DNA from: Sphingomonadaceae bacterium
Lineage (GTDB): Bacteria > Pseudomonadota > Alphaproteobacteria > Sphingomonadales > Sphingomonadaceae
Direction of reading: 5' to 3'
Length of the DNA: 64,000 bases
NCBI GenBank assembly: GCA_025056155.1
Contig: JANWWL010000009.1
Coordinates: forward strand, 1 to 64,000
Shown here piece by piece: positions 17,873-26,522 of the stretch. Every line of letters begins with the position of its first letter. The stretch's first letter is position 1. The notes under the pieces are model-generated. The model did no database searches, was not told the origin of the DNA, and worked only from the letters and a program-made list of their open reading frames with translations. Position numbers and translations under genes: made by a program.

Positions 17873-19047
17873 ACGAGCTGGCGGAGCTCGCGCCGGATCG
17901 GCCAGGTGGAGGACGGCATGAGCTGGGTCATGAACACGACCGACAGCTCCTCGGTGGGGTCGCACCAGAAGAAGGTCGAGGCGGCCCCGCCCCAGAACCA
18001 GTCGCCGTTGTGGCCGGGGAGTCCCGTGCGGACCCAATCGATGGTGGTCGCGAGGCCGAGGCCGAACCCCACCCCGGCATAGGACGCTTCGGAGAAGAGC
18101 GCCCGTGAGAGGCCGGGCAGGTCGGCACCTCCGGGCAGGTGGTTGGCGGTCATCTGGGCGAAGGTGCGCCGGCCCACGAGGTCGCCTTGGCCGGTGCGCA
18201 AAGCCTCGACGAAACGCAGATAGTCGGCCGCGGTGCCGACAAGGCCCCCGCCGCCCGAGAGGAACCGGGGGGGCTGGAGGAACGGGGAGGTTTCGGCCGG
18301 GTCCTGGACGTCGAGGCCGCCGCCGGCACGGGCCTGATAGCAGGTCGCCAGACGATGGGCGGCGGCTTCGGGAACGAAGAAGCCGGTGTCGACCATGCCG
18401 AGAGGCCGGAAGATGCGGTCGGACAGGAACGCGTCGAGCGGACGACCGGACAGCCGCTCGATCAGGAACCCCAGCACATCGGTGGCCACGGAGTAGCACC
18501 AGGCGGTGCCGGGCGAGAATTCGAGGGGAATGCCGGCCAGGGTGCGCACCATGTCGGCCAGCGGGACGGTCGAACCGATCTCGCCGATCCCGGCCCGTCG
18601 GTAGGCGGCGTCGACGTTCGAGCGGAGCTGAAAGCCATAGGTCAGGCCGGCCGTGTGCCGCAGCAGGTCGATGACCTGCATGGGTCGGTCGGGCGGCCGG
18701 GTGAGAAAACCCGTCTTGAGCGTGCCGCCGACGTAGACGCCGAGGTCGGTCCACTCGGGGATGTGGCGGTCGACCGGGTCGTCGAGGGCAATCCGACCTT
18801 CCTCGACCAGCATCATGAAGGCCACCGACGTGATGGGCTTGGTCATGGAATAGATGCGGAAGATCGTGTCCTCGGCCAGCGGTCGGCCAGCCGCAAGGTC
18901 GGCGTGGCCCAGAACCGAGCGATGGACGACCTCTCCCCCGCGCGCGACCAACAGCAGCGTGCCGGGCAGCCTTCCGGGAACGACGTAGCGATCGTTCAGG
19001 AACCGGTCGATCGCTTCGAGACGGTGCGGTCGGAAGCCGTGCGGCAT
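17854..19047 (-). CDS. Serine hydrolase, class C beta-lactamase-like family
   Basis: This is a penicillin-binding-protein fold enzyme (PF00144). The SxxK nucleophile motif is SMTK at about residues 67-70. The second motif reads CYSVATD, so the usual Tyr is present but the third residue is not the common Asn. GHNGDWFWGG takes the place of the HxG/KTG motif. There is no signal peptide, so it is probably cytoplasmic. Relatives include esterases and peptidases, so beta-lactam hydrolysis should not be assumed. It converges on pgi with a 19-base overlap and is alone in its transcription unit. Confidence 0.88.
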   Translation of the reverse strand: MPHGFRPHRLEAIDRFLNDRYVVPGRLPGTLLLVARGGEVVHRSVLGHADLAAGRPLAEDTIFRIYSMTKPITSVAFMMLVEEGRIALDDPVDRHIPEWTDLGVYVGGTLKTGFLTRPPDRPMQVIDLLRHTAGLTYGFQLRSNVDAAYRRAGIGEIGSTVPLADMVRTLAGIPLEFSPGTAWCYSVATDVLGFLIERLSGRPLDAFLSDRIFRPLGMVDTGFFVPEAAAHRLATCYQARAGGGLDVQDPAETSPFLQPPRFLSGGGGLVGTAADYLRFVEALRTGQGDLVGRRTFAQMTANHLPGGADLPGLSRALFSEASYAGVGFGLGLATTIDWVRTGLPGHNGDWFWGGAASTFFWCDPTEELSVVFMTQLMPSSTWPIRRELRQLVYAALA

Positions 19048-19110
19048 GCCTTGCCCTCCCCCTTGGCGGTGACGGAGGCCGGGGCTAGCAGCGGGGGGGC
19101 GGCGTCGGAA

Positions 19111-19186
19111 GGGCGGTTAGCTCAGCGGGCAGAGCATCCCGCTTACACCGGGAAGGCCGGCGGTTCGAACCCGTCACCGCCCACCA
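19111..19186 (+). tRNA. tRNA-Val (UAC)
   Basis: A complete 76-base cloverleaf with the CCA end encoded. Acceptor strands GGGCGGT and ACCGCCC pair fully. The anticodon arm CCCGC-TTACACC-GGG gives loop CTTACAC and anticodon TAC. The T-loop is TTCGAAC. Confidence 0.95.
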
Positions 19187-19338
19187 CCGTCCCGCTCGGC
19201 TGTTGCACTGCGGCAACGGGGGCGCCGGCCGGTGGTGCCGTGCCTCGATCTGTCATGGTGGCGTCACGATGGCAGGCCATGGCGGGGGGCGCCAGGGCCA
19301 GGTGGCCCGGACCCTGATGGCCTTGAGGAGCATGCCCT

Positions 19339-22300
19339 ATGTGGAGCCGTGCGTCGGTCTCGTTCGCGGTTTCGGGCCTGAAGGCCGGCGTGGCCTTGCT
19401 GGCCCTGGGCTGGCCTGCCGTCACGGTCGAGGCGCAGGAGGTGACGGGGACCATCCGCGGCGAGGTGACCGACGATGCGGGCAAGGCGATCCCGGGGGCG
19501 CGCGTGACGGTGGTCCACGTGCCGTCGGGCACGCGCACGACGGTGGCGACCGACGCGACGGGTTCGTTCAGCGCGGCCAACCTGCGCATCGGCGGCCCCT
19601 TCGAAGTGACCGTGGAGGCCCCGGGCTTCGATCCGGCCAAGGCCACGATCCGCAACGTCACGGCGGCTGAGCCGCAGCGGGTGGCGGTGTTCCTGGTACC
19701 CGCGGGCCAGACGATCGAGGTGACGGCCGCGCGCACGGCCGAATCGTCGATCCAGCTGCGCACCGGACCTACGACCATCCTGACGGCAGACGACATCCGG
19801 GGTGTCTCCAGCGTCAATCGCGACGTGCGGTTGCTCGCCGTGCGCGACCCGCTGGTCACGCTGGACCCCACGAACGGCACGGGGGCCATCTCGATCGCGG
19901 GGCAGAACAATCGGTTCAACCGGATCACGGTGGACGGCATCGCCTTCGGCGACCCGTTCGGCCTGGAGGCCGGGGGGCTGGCCTCGGCCCGCGGGCCGGT
20001 GCCGCTCGATGCGATCGGCGAATTCACCGTACAGGTGGCCCCCGTCGACATCCAGCAGGGCAACTTCCAGGGGGGGGCGGTCAACACGGTGCTGAAGTCC
20101 GGGGCGAACCGCTTCGGCTTCACAGGGTTCTTCAGCTGGGCGGGCGACGAGCTGGCGGGCACCCAGTCGCCGTTCGAATCCCGCATCTGGGGAGCGCAAG
20201 TGACGGGCCCCCTGATCCGCGACCGGCTGTTCTTCGCCGTCACCTACGAACAGCTCGACAATACCACGCCGGCGCTGGTGGGCCCGGCGGGGGAGAATTT
20301 CTCGAGCACGCTCAACACCGTGACCCGGGCCGATGTGACCCGCATCCAGCAGATCGCGCGCAGCGTCTACAACTATGATCCCCTGGACGTCGCGACCGAC
20401 GTGCCCGAGGTGGACAAGAAGCTCGTGGCCAAGCTGGACTGGAACCTGGCCGAGAACCACCGCGTCGCGCTGACCTACATCTACAACAAGGGCACGCTGT
20501 TGGCCGGCCAGACGGGCCCCGGCCAGGTGGTGGCCGTGAATCAGACCCTGTCGCTCCAGTCCAACAATTACGAGCTGGGCTCCATCAACCACTATGGCGT
20601 GTTCCAGCTGAATTCCGACTGGTCGGATAGCTTCTCGACCCAGGTGCGGGTGTCCTACAACGACTACGAGCGCCTGCAGGTGCCCTACGCCGGCCGCGAG
20701 TTCGGGCAGTTCCAGGTCTGCCTGCGCGAGGGGGCGACGGTCGGCTCGGGGACGCCGCCTTGCCCGGCGGGCGTCGGTCGCATCCAGTTCGGCCCCGACA
20801 TCTCGCGGCAGTCGAACGAACTGTCGGTGGACACGCTGGGAACCGAGTTCCTGGCCCGACTGCGCAAGAACAACCACGACGTGAAGGTCATCGTCGAGCG
20901 CCGCCAGCAGGACTTCAACAACCTGTTCGCGCAGCGCACCTCGGGCGAGTGGCGATTCGACTCCATCACCGATCTGCAGAACCGGCGCGCCAACCAGCTG
21001 ATCTTCGCCGCCCCCACCCGCGGTGGGATCGACACCGTGCGCGCCATCTTCACCAACACGATCTGGAGCTTCGGCGCCCAGGACAGCTGGGACGTGCGCC
21101 CCGATCTGACGTTCGTCTATGGCTTCCGCTACGACCTCTATGACAATCCGGAGCGGCCACTGCTGAACGAAGCGTTCGTGGCGCGCTACGGCTTCGCCAA
21201 CAACGCCAATCTCGACGGGCGGGGGATCCTGCAACCCCGGTTCGGCGTCAACTGGCGGGCGACCGACCGGCTCACGCTGTCGGGTTCGGCCGGCCTGTTC
21301 GCCGGCGGTTCGCCCAACGTGTGGATTTCCAACAACTACTCGAATTCGGGCCCGCTCCTGGCCGCCACCACCATCATCCGCCGGGCGGACGGCACCTTCT
21401 CGGTGTCGGACATCGTGGGGCTCACGCCGGCCGAAGTCCAGGCGCTGGGTGCGGCCGCGCTCAACAACGTGCGGGGTGGGCCCGGCGTGCCGCCGCAGCT
21501 TCTGGAAGCGCTGCGCCGTTCGGGCTCGGCGCTGGCCGTGACGAATTCGCTGGACCCCGACTTCGAGATCCCCTCGCAGTGGCGGGTCACCGGGTCGGCC
21601 GACTACCGCCTGGCCCTGGGGCCGCTGGGCGACGACTGGCAGGTGGGCTTGGACGTGGTGTGGTCGCGGGTGCGCGACGCGCTTACCTGGACCGACCTGC
21701 GATCGGTGCGCAACGTGGTGCAGGGGACGCTGCCCGACGGCCGGCCGCGCTACCAGGCGCTGGTGCCGGGCTCGAACAACCAGGACGTGTTCCTGACCAA
21801 CACGGACAAGGGCTATTCGTGGAACGCCGTGGCCCGAGTTCAGAAGCAGTGGCCATCGGGCCTGGACTTCAGCTTCGCCTACACCTTCCAGCGGGCGAAG
21901 GACGAGAACCCCGGCACCTCGTCGGTCGCCCTGTCGAACTACAACAACGCGGCTTCGCTCGACCCCAACAACGCGGCCTACGGCACCTCGATCTATCAGC
22001 GCGACAACAGCTTCCGCGTCACCCTGGGCTATCAGAAGGCGTTGTTCGGTGACAACCTGACCCGGGTGGAATTCTTCTTCAACTCGGTTTCGGGGCAGCG
22101 GTTCAGCTACACCTTCCAGGATCCGACGCCGGCGCGCTCGGCCGTTTTTGGCGTGACGGGGCGGAACGACCGCTACCTGCTGTACGTGCCCAACGTCTCG
22201 GCGTTCAACGCCGACCCGCGCGTGACCTATGCCGACCAGACCACCTACGAGCGGTTCCGCGACATCGTGTTGAACTCGCCTCTCAAGGATTACCAGGGCC

Positions 22301-22638
22301 GCATCGCCCCCAAGAACATTGGCGAATCGCCCCGGTTCAACAAGCTTGACCTGCGCATCAGCCAGCAGATTCCGTTCTTCCTCGGCGGCAACTGGGAATT
22401 CTTCTTCGACTTCGAGAATCTTCTCAACCTGATCGACCGCGACTGGGGCCAGCTGCGGCAGGTGGAGTTCCCGTACTACGCTCCGGTCGTGCAGGTGTCG
22501 TGCACGGGCGTGACGTCGCTCACCGCCCCCTGCACCCAGTATCGCTACGCCAACGTGCGCGATCCCGCTCTCGCCATCCGGCCCCAGCCCGACCCGTCAA
22601 TCTGGCGGCTGCGGATGGGGGCGCGCCTGAGTTTCTAA
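19339..22638 (+). CDS. TonB-dependent receptor, Oar-like, with N-terminal carboxypeptidase-regulatory domain
   Basis: This is a large outer-membrane beta-barrel (1099 residues) powered by TonB. A signal peptide of about 32 residues ends at VEAQ. A CarboxypepD_reg-type domain follows (about 36-125, GTIRGEVTDDAGKAIPGA), then the plug (about 145-260), then a long barrel that ends in aromatic F (RMGARLSF), as outer-membrane proteins do. This architecture matches the Oar/OmpA-related group, often linked to uptake of peptides or other large substrates; the ligand cannot be read from sequence. It stands alone between two tRNA genes, without a partner lipoprotein or sigma/anti-sigma pair, so its regulation is unknown. 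Confidence 0.9.
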   Translation: MWSRASVSFAVSGLKAGVALLALGWPAVTVEAQEVTGTIRGEVTDDAGKAIPGARVTVVHVPSGTRTTVATDATGSFSAANLRIGGPFEVTVEAPGFDPAKATIRNVTAAEPQRVAVFLVPAGQTIEVTAARTAESSIQLRTGPTTILTADDIRGVSSVNRDVRLLAVRDPLVTLDPTNGTGAISIAGQNNRFNRITVDGIAFGDPFGLEAGGLASARGPVPLDAIGEFTVQVAPVDIQQGNFQGGAVNTVLKSGANRFGFTGFFSWAGDELAGTQSPFESRIWGAQVTGPLIRDRLFFAVTYEQLDNTTPALVGPAGENFSSTLNTVTRADVTRIQQIARSVYNYDPLDVATDVPEVDKKLVAKLDWNLAENHRVALTYIYNKGTLLAGQTGPGQVVAVNQTLSLQSNNYELGSINHYGVFQLNSDWSDSFSTQVRVSYNDYERLQVPYAGREFGQFQVCLREGATVGSGTPPCPAGVGRIQFGPDISRQSNELSVDTLGTEFLARLRKNNHDVKVIVERRQQDFNNLFAQRTSGEWRFDSITDLQNRRANQLIFAAPTRGGIDTVRAIFTNTIWSFGAQDSWDVRPDLTFVYGFRYDLYDNPERPLLNEAFVARYGFANNANLDGRGILQPRFGVNWRATDRLTLSGSAGLFAGGSPNVWISNNYSNSGPLLAATTIIRRADGTFSVSDIVGLTPAEVQALGAAALNNVRGGPGVPPQLLEALRRSGSALAVTNSLDPDFEIPSQWRVTGSADYRLALGPLGDDWQVGLDVVWSRVRDALTWTDLRSVRNVVQGTLPDGRPRYQALVPGSNNQDVFLTNTDKGYSWNAVARVQKQWPSGLDFSFAYTFQRAKDENPGTSSVALSNYNNAASLDPNNAAYGTSIYQRDNSFRVTLGYQKALFGDNLTRVEFFFNSVSGQRFSYTFQDPTPARSAVFGVTGRNDRYLLYVPNVSAFNADPRVTYADQTTYERFRDIVLNSPLKDYQGRIAPKNIGESPRFNKLDLRISQQIPFFLGGNWEFFFDFENLLNLIDRDWGQLRQVEFPYYAPVVQVSCTGVTSLTAPCTQYRYANVRDPALAIRPQPDPSIWRLRMGARLSF

Positions 22639-22645
22639 CCGCGTC

Positions 22646-22675
22646 GCCGGCCCCCCTCTTTTCCCCCGGGCCGGC
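22646..22675 (+). terminator. Perfect 8-bp stem-loop after the TonB receptor gene
   Basis: GCCGGCCC at 22646-22653 pairs exactly with GGGCCGGC at 22668-22675 around a 14-base pyrimidine loop. It lies eight bases after the stop and before tRNA-Leu. There is no T-run after it, so intrinsic termination is only a suggestion. Confidence 0.35.
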
Positions 22676-22698
22676 CCCGGTTAGTGCGGCCCCTCGGC

Positions 22699-22785
22699 GC
22701 GGGCGTGGCGGAATTGGCAGACGCGGCGGACTCAAAATCCGCTTCCGGCAACGGAGTATCGGTTCGACCCCGATCGCCCGCACCA
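22699..22785 (+). tRNA. tRNA-Leu (CAA)
   Basis: An 87-base class II tRNA with long variable arm and encoded CCA. Acceptor strands GCGGGCG and CGCCCGC pair. The anticodon arm GCGGA-CTCAAAA-TCCGC gives anticodon CAA. Confidence 0.95.
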
Positions 22786-22823
22786 GTGCTCGGCACGGAG
22801 GGAGGACGGCGAGGGAGGACGGC

Positions 22824-23582
22824 GTGGATCTGGGACTGAAGGACCGGCGGGTGATCCTGACCGGTGGCAGCCGGGGGATCGGGCGGGCGACCCTGGAACT
22901 CTTCGCGGCGGAAGGCGCACATCTGGCCTTTTTCTCGCGCCGGGCCGAGCAGGTGGCCGAAACGGTCCAGGCGCTCGCGGCAAAAGGGGTCAAGGTGTTC
23001 GGAGAACCCTTCGACTTCACCGACACCGCCGCCTACCGCGCCTGGCTGGACCGCGCGGTGGCCGCGCTCGGCGGGTGTGACATCTTCGTCCACAATGTCT
23101 CATCTTCGGGCATGGGCGCGACCCAGGACTGGGAGAAGACCTTCCTGCTCGACATCCGGGGGGCGGTCGACGGGATAGAGGTGTTGACCCCGCACCTTGC
23201 CGCCAGTGGCGCGGGGTCGGTCGTGTTCCTGTCGTCGACGGCGGCCGTCGAGACGTTCATCATGCCCCAGGCGTTCAACGCCTTGAAGGCCGCGCTCATC
23301 ACCTACGCCAAGCAACTCGCCCAGGCGTTGGGGCCCAAGGGGATCCGCGTGAACGTGGTGACGCCTGGGCCCATCAAGTTCCCGGGCGGGAACTGGTCGA
23401 TGATCGAGCAGGCGATGCCCGACTTCTACAAGGCGACCGAGGCAGGCTTCGCCCTCGGCCGCTTTGGGACGCCCGAGGACGTGGCGCGGGCCATCGTGTT
23501 CCTGGCGAGCCCTGCCGCGGGCTACGTGACCGGCACCAACCTGGTGGTCGACGGGGGCTTCACCAAGCGAGTCCAGTTCTGA
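22824..23582 (+). CDS. SDR-family oxidoreductase-like protein with Phe in place of the catalytic Tyr
   Basis: This is a classical-length short-chain dehydrogenase/reductase (252 residues) starting at GTG 22824, 38 bases after tRNA-Leu. The NAD(P)-binding GGSRGIGRA is at residues 14-22, NVSSSG stands for the usual NNAG near 91, the catalytic Ser lies in LSST near 137, and Lys155 is present. The position of the catalytic tyrosine holds Phe151 (PQAFNALKAAL). One base would change TTC to TAC. If the sequence is right, ordinary SDR chemistry should be lost or very weak. The CaiB-type gene starts two bases after its stop, so the pair probably acts together. Confidence 0.9.
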   Translation: MDLGLKDRRVILTGGSRGIGRATLELFAAEGAHLAFFSRRAEQVAETVQALAAKGVKVFGEPFDFTDTAAYRAWLDRAVAALGGCDIFVHNVSSSGMGATQDWEKTFLLDIRGAVDGIEVLTPHLAASGAGSVVFLSSTAAVETFIMPQAFNALKAALITYAKQLAQALGPKGIRVNVVTPGPIKFPGGNWSMIEQAMPDFYKATEAGFALGRFGTPEDVARAIVFLASPAAGYVTGTNLVVDGGFTKRVQF

Positions 23583-23584
23583 GC

Positions 23585-24808
23585 GTGGCACACATCGCGG
23601 GCCCGCTTCAGGACCTGACGGTGCTCGATCTGTCGCGGGTGCTGGCGGGTCCCTGGGCCACCCAGTTCCTGGGCGACTTGGGCGCCAGGGTCATCAAGGT
23701 CGAGCGGCCCGGTGCGGGCGACGACACCCGCGGCTGGGGTCCGCCCTTCGTGGGCGACGGCAGCGGGGATGCCACCTACTATCTGTGCGCCAATCGCAAC
23801 CGCGAGGCGATCGCCATCGACTTCGGCCGGCCGGAAGGAGCCGAGCTCGTGCGCCGGCTGGCCGAGCGGGCAGACGTGCTGGTCGAGAATTTCCGGACGG
23901 GAACCCTTTCCCGCTATGGGCTCGACCCAGCCCAACTGCGGGCGCGCAACCCGCGGCTGGTCACCTGCTCGATCACGGGGTTCGGGCAGACGGGCCCCGA
24001 TGCGGGGCGCGCGGGCTATGACGTCCTGATCCAGGGCGTGGGCGGGCTCATGTCGCTGACGGGTCGGCCCGACGGCACGCCGGGGGCGGGACCGCTGAAG
24101 GCCGGCATTCCAGTGGCCGACCTGGTGACGGGCCTTTACGCGGCCGGCACGATCCTGGCGGCGCTGTGGCATGTGCGCTCAGCTGGTGAAGGCCAGCACA
24201 TCGACCTGGCGTTGCTGGACTGTCAGGTGGCGGTGCTGGCCAACCATTGGGCGAGCTACTTGAACGCGGGCGTGGTGCCCGGGCGCCTGGGCAACGCGCA
24301 TCCGACGGTCGTTCCCTACCGCGACTTCCAGACGGCGGACGGCGACGTGATCGTGGCGGTGGGATCGGATCTGCAGTTCCGGCGCTTGGCCGAGGCCCTG
24401 GGACGCGGAGACTTAGCCGCCGACCCCCGCTTTACCACCAACGCCGGCCGCTGCCGGCATCGGGAAGAGCTGGAGGCACAACTCGAGGGGACCCTGAAGG
24501 ACTGGCGCACGGCCGAACTTCTGGAGGTGTTGGACCGCGTGGGCGTGCCCGCCGGCCCCATTCAGGACCTGAGCGCCGTCTTCCATCATCCCCAGGTGAT
24601 CGCGCGAGCCCTCGTCCAGCGGGTCCAGCGCGTGACGGGGGCGGAGGTGGCCCTGGTGGGCCATCCCGCCCGGTTGTCGCGGACGCCGGCCGCGGTGCGG
24701 ACGGCGCCACCCGTGCGGGGAGAACACACGCGCGCCATCCTGGAAGGCGACCTTGGCCTCAGCCCGGCGGAGATCGACCGGCTGTTCGCCGAGGGCGTGG
24801 TGGCCTGA
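23585..24808 (+). CDS. CaiB/BaiF-family (class III) CoA-transferase
   Basis: Family members move CoA between acids through an aspartyl-CoA thioester intermediate. The N-terminal LDLSRVLAGPWATQFLGDLGA and KVERPG segments are diagnostic, and the likely catalytic Asp is in GIPVADLVTGLYA near residue 180. The length of 407 residues is normal. The start is GTG 23585, two bases after the SDR gene. The donor and acceptor acids cannot be inferred; members include formyl-CoA, carnitinyl-CoA, succinyl-CoA and racemase-type enzymes. The 210 bases to the next gene hold nothing recognisable. Confidence 0.93.
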   Translation: MAHIAGPLQDLTVLDLSRVLAGPWATQFLGDLGARVIKVERPGAGDDTRGWGPPFVGDGSGDATYYLCANRNREAIAIDFGRPEGAELVRRLAERADVLVENFRTGTLSRYGLDPAQLRARNPRLVTCSITGFGQTGPDAGRAGYDVLIQGVGGLMSLTGRPDGTPGAGPLKAGIPVADLVTGLYAAGTILAALWHVRSAGEGQHIDLALLDCQVAVLANHWASYLNAGVVPGRLGNAHPTVVPYRDFQTADGDVIVAVGSDLQFRRLAEALGRGDLAADPRFTTNAGRCRHREELEAQLEGTLKDWRTAELLEVLDRVGVPAGPIQDLSAVFHHPQVIARALVQRVQRVTGAEVALVGHPARLSRTPAAVRTAPPVRGEHTRAILEGDLGLSPAEIDRLFAEGVVA

Positions 24809-25018
24809 ACGCGCTCGGCCGGGCGGGATGCGGTCGAGGAGGGTCGCCCGCCGGGAAGCGTGGGGGCGGGGCCGGGACCTCGGCGTTCGGAACCCGGGCG
24901 CCCCGACGGGGCGGCGGGCGGGTGGTCCGGTGGTAGGGGCGGAGGCCGGCGCTCCCCTGTCTCTCGAACCGGCAACGCTTGAGGAAATCCGGAACCGACG
25001 CTTCGTCCGCCGGGGCCT

Positions 25019-26437
25019 TCAGCCTTGGCCGACGGAGCGTCCCGAGCTGCGTGGTCGCGCGCGCGACATCCGGCTGAGATAGCCCTCGAGCTCGGCGCGC
25101 AGGGGCCGGGCCAGGAGGTAGATGCCCAAGACGTTGGGAATGGCCATCAGGAAGAAGGCGGAGTCCACGAGGTCGAGCACCTCCTGGGGCTTGAGGAGCG
25201 TGCCGAGCGGCAGGACGAGGCAGAAGGCGGCCTTGAAGGCGAGCTCGCGAACCCGGCCATGGCCCACCAGGAACTGGAAGGCTTCCGCCGCGTAGAAACC
25301 GTTCGCCAGCACCGTGGAATAGGCGAACAGGAACACCACCACCGCCAGAACGGCCGGGGCGGAAGGAATGGCGGTGGAGAGGGCCGCCGACGTCATCGCC
25401 ACGCCGTCGAGCGGGGCGCCGTCGAGGCCGGTGACGACGAGCGTGAGGCCCGAGAGCGTGCAGATCACCACCGTGTCGACGAAGGGCTCGATGAGCGCGA
25501 CCAGGCCTTCGCTTGCGGGCTCGCGCGTGCGGGCCTGGGCGTGGGCCACAACCGCCGTGCCGATCCCGGCTTCCGAGGAATAGACGGCGCGTCGCATGCC
25601 GACGACGAACACGCCGAGCGCACCGCCTGCCACGCCTTCGGGCGAGAAGGCGCCGAGGAGGATCCGGGCGAACGCTTCGGGCAAGCGGTCGAGGTGGGCG
25701 AGGACGGTGACGAGGCACGCCAGCACGTAGAGAAGGCACATGGTGGGCACCAGGCGGCCGGCCACGCGGCCGATCCATGCCACCGAGCCCATGAGCACCA
25801 GGGCCACCAACAGCGCGAAGCCGACTCCGAAGCCCACGGGGGAATGCCAGCCGAAGGCGACGCTGACCTGGGCGTGGGCCTGGTTGATCTGGAAGAGCGA
25901 CAGGCAGCCCAGGATCATGAACAGGGCGTGGGCCCGCGCCAGGAACCGGCCGAGCCCTGGGAGGCCGGCGGCCGCCAGGCCGTTCATGAGGGTGATGGCC
26001 GGGCCGCCCATGACGCGCCCCGAGGGCAGGCGTTCCCGATACATGAGGCCGAGCGTCACTTCCGCGCACTTGAGCGCCATGGCGAAGACGCCGATGACGC
26101 CCATCCAGAAGATCGCGCCGGGTCCGCCCGTTGCGACGGCCACGGCGACGCCAGCGATGTTACCGAGGCCCACGGTCGAGGCGAGGGCGGTGGAGAGCGC
26201 CTGGAACGGCGAGACGGCGCCCCAGTCGCGAGGGTCGGACAGCCGACCGGCCAGCACGCGGAAGGCCAGACGAAAGCCGCGGAGCTGGGGACACCGCAGC
26301 CACACGGTGGTGAACACCATGGCGGCCGCCAGCCACAGGACGACGAGCTGGACCGGCACGCCGGCCACCGGGATCTCGGCGAAGACGGCGGCCGCCAGGG
26401 CCTGGATCGCGAAGGACGCCCAGTCGGCAAGCGGCAC
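25019..26437 (-). CDS. Alanine/glycine:cation symporter (AGCS family)
   Basis: This is an inner-membrane sodium- or proton-coupled amino-acid importer. About ten or eleven hydrophobic helices are visible. The AGCS signature region is seen as PFQALSTALASTVGLGNIAGVA (about residues 77-98), followed by GGPGAIFWMGVIG. The length of 472 residues is normal. The start is GTG 26437. It is transcribed away from the exonuclease gene with a gap of about 85 bases. No amino-acid regulator is adjacent. The substrate is most likely alanine or glycine, by family. Confidence 0.93.
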   Translation of the reverse strand: MPLADWASFAIQALAAAVFAEIPVAGVPVQLVVLWLAAAMVFTTVWLRCPQLRGFRLAFRVLAGRLSDPRDWGAVSPFQALSTALASTVGLGNIAGVAVAVATGGPGAIFWMGVIGVFAMALKCAEVTLGLMYRERLPSGRVMGGPAITLMNGLAAAGLPGLGRFLARAHALFMILGCLSLFQINQAHAQVSVAFGWHSPVGFGVGFALLVALVLMGSVAWIGRVAGRLVPTMCLLYVLACLVTVLAHLDRLPEAFARILLGAFSPEGVAGGALGVFVVGMRRAVYSSEAGIGTAVVAHAQARTREPASEGLVALIEPFVDTVVICTLSGLTLVVTGLDGAPLDGVAMTSAALSTAIPSAPAVLAVVVFLFAYSTVLANGFYAAEAFQFLVGHGRVRELAFKAAFCLVLPLGTLLKPQEVLDLVDSAFFLMAIPNVLGIYLLARPLRAELEGYLSRMSRARPRSSGRSVGQG

Positions 26438-26522
26438 CGCGGTGCCCTAGAAGGCCGGCTGCGACGAATCCACCGGCGACCCGGAGTTGACCGGGCCGAA
26501 CGGCCTGAAGCAGCGCGCGACC

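Noticed and set aside
17854-19047. A beta-lactam resistance gene
   Set aside because: The SxxK fold is shared by esterases and peptidases, there is no signal peptide, and the second motif lacks the usual Asn; resistance cannot be claimed.
24809-25018. A small gene between the CaiB-type gene and the symporter gene
   Set aside because: 210 bases without a credible start, ribosome-binding site or conserved sequence.
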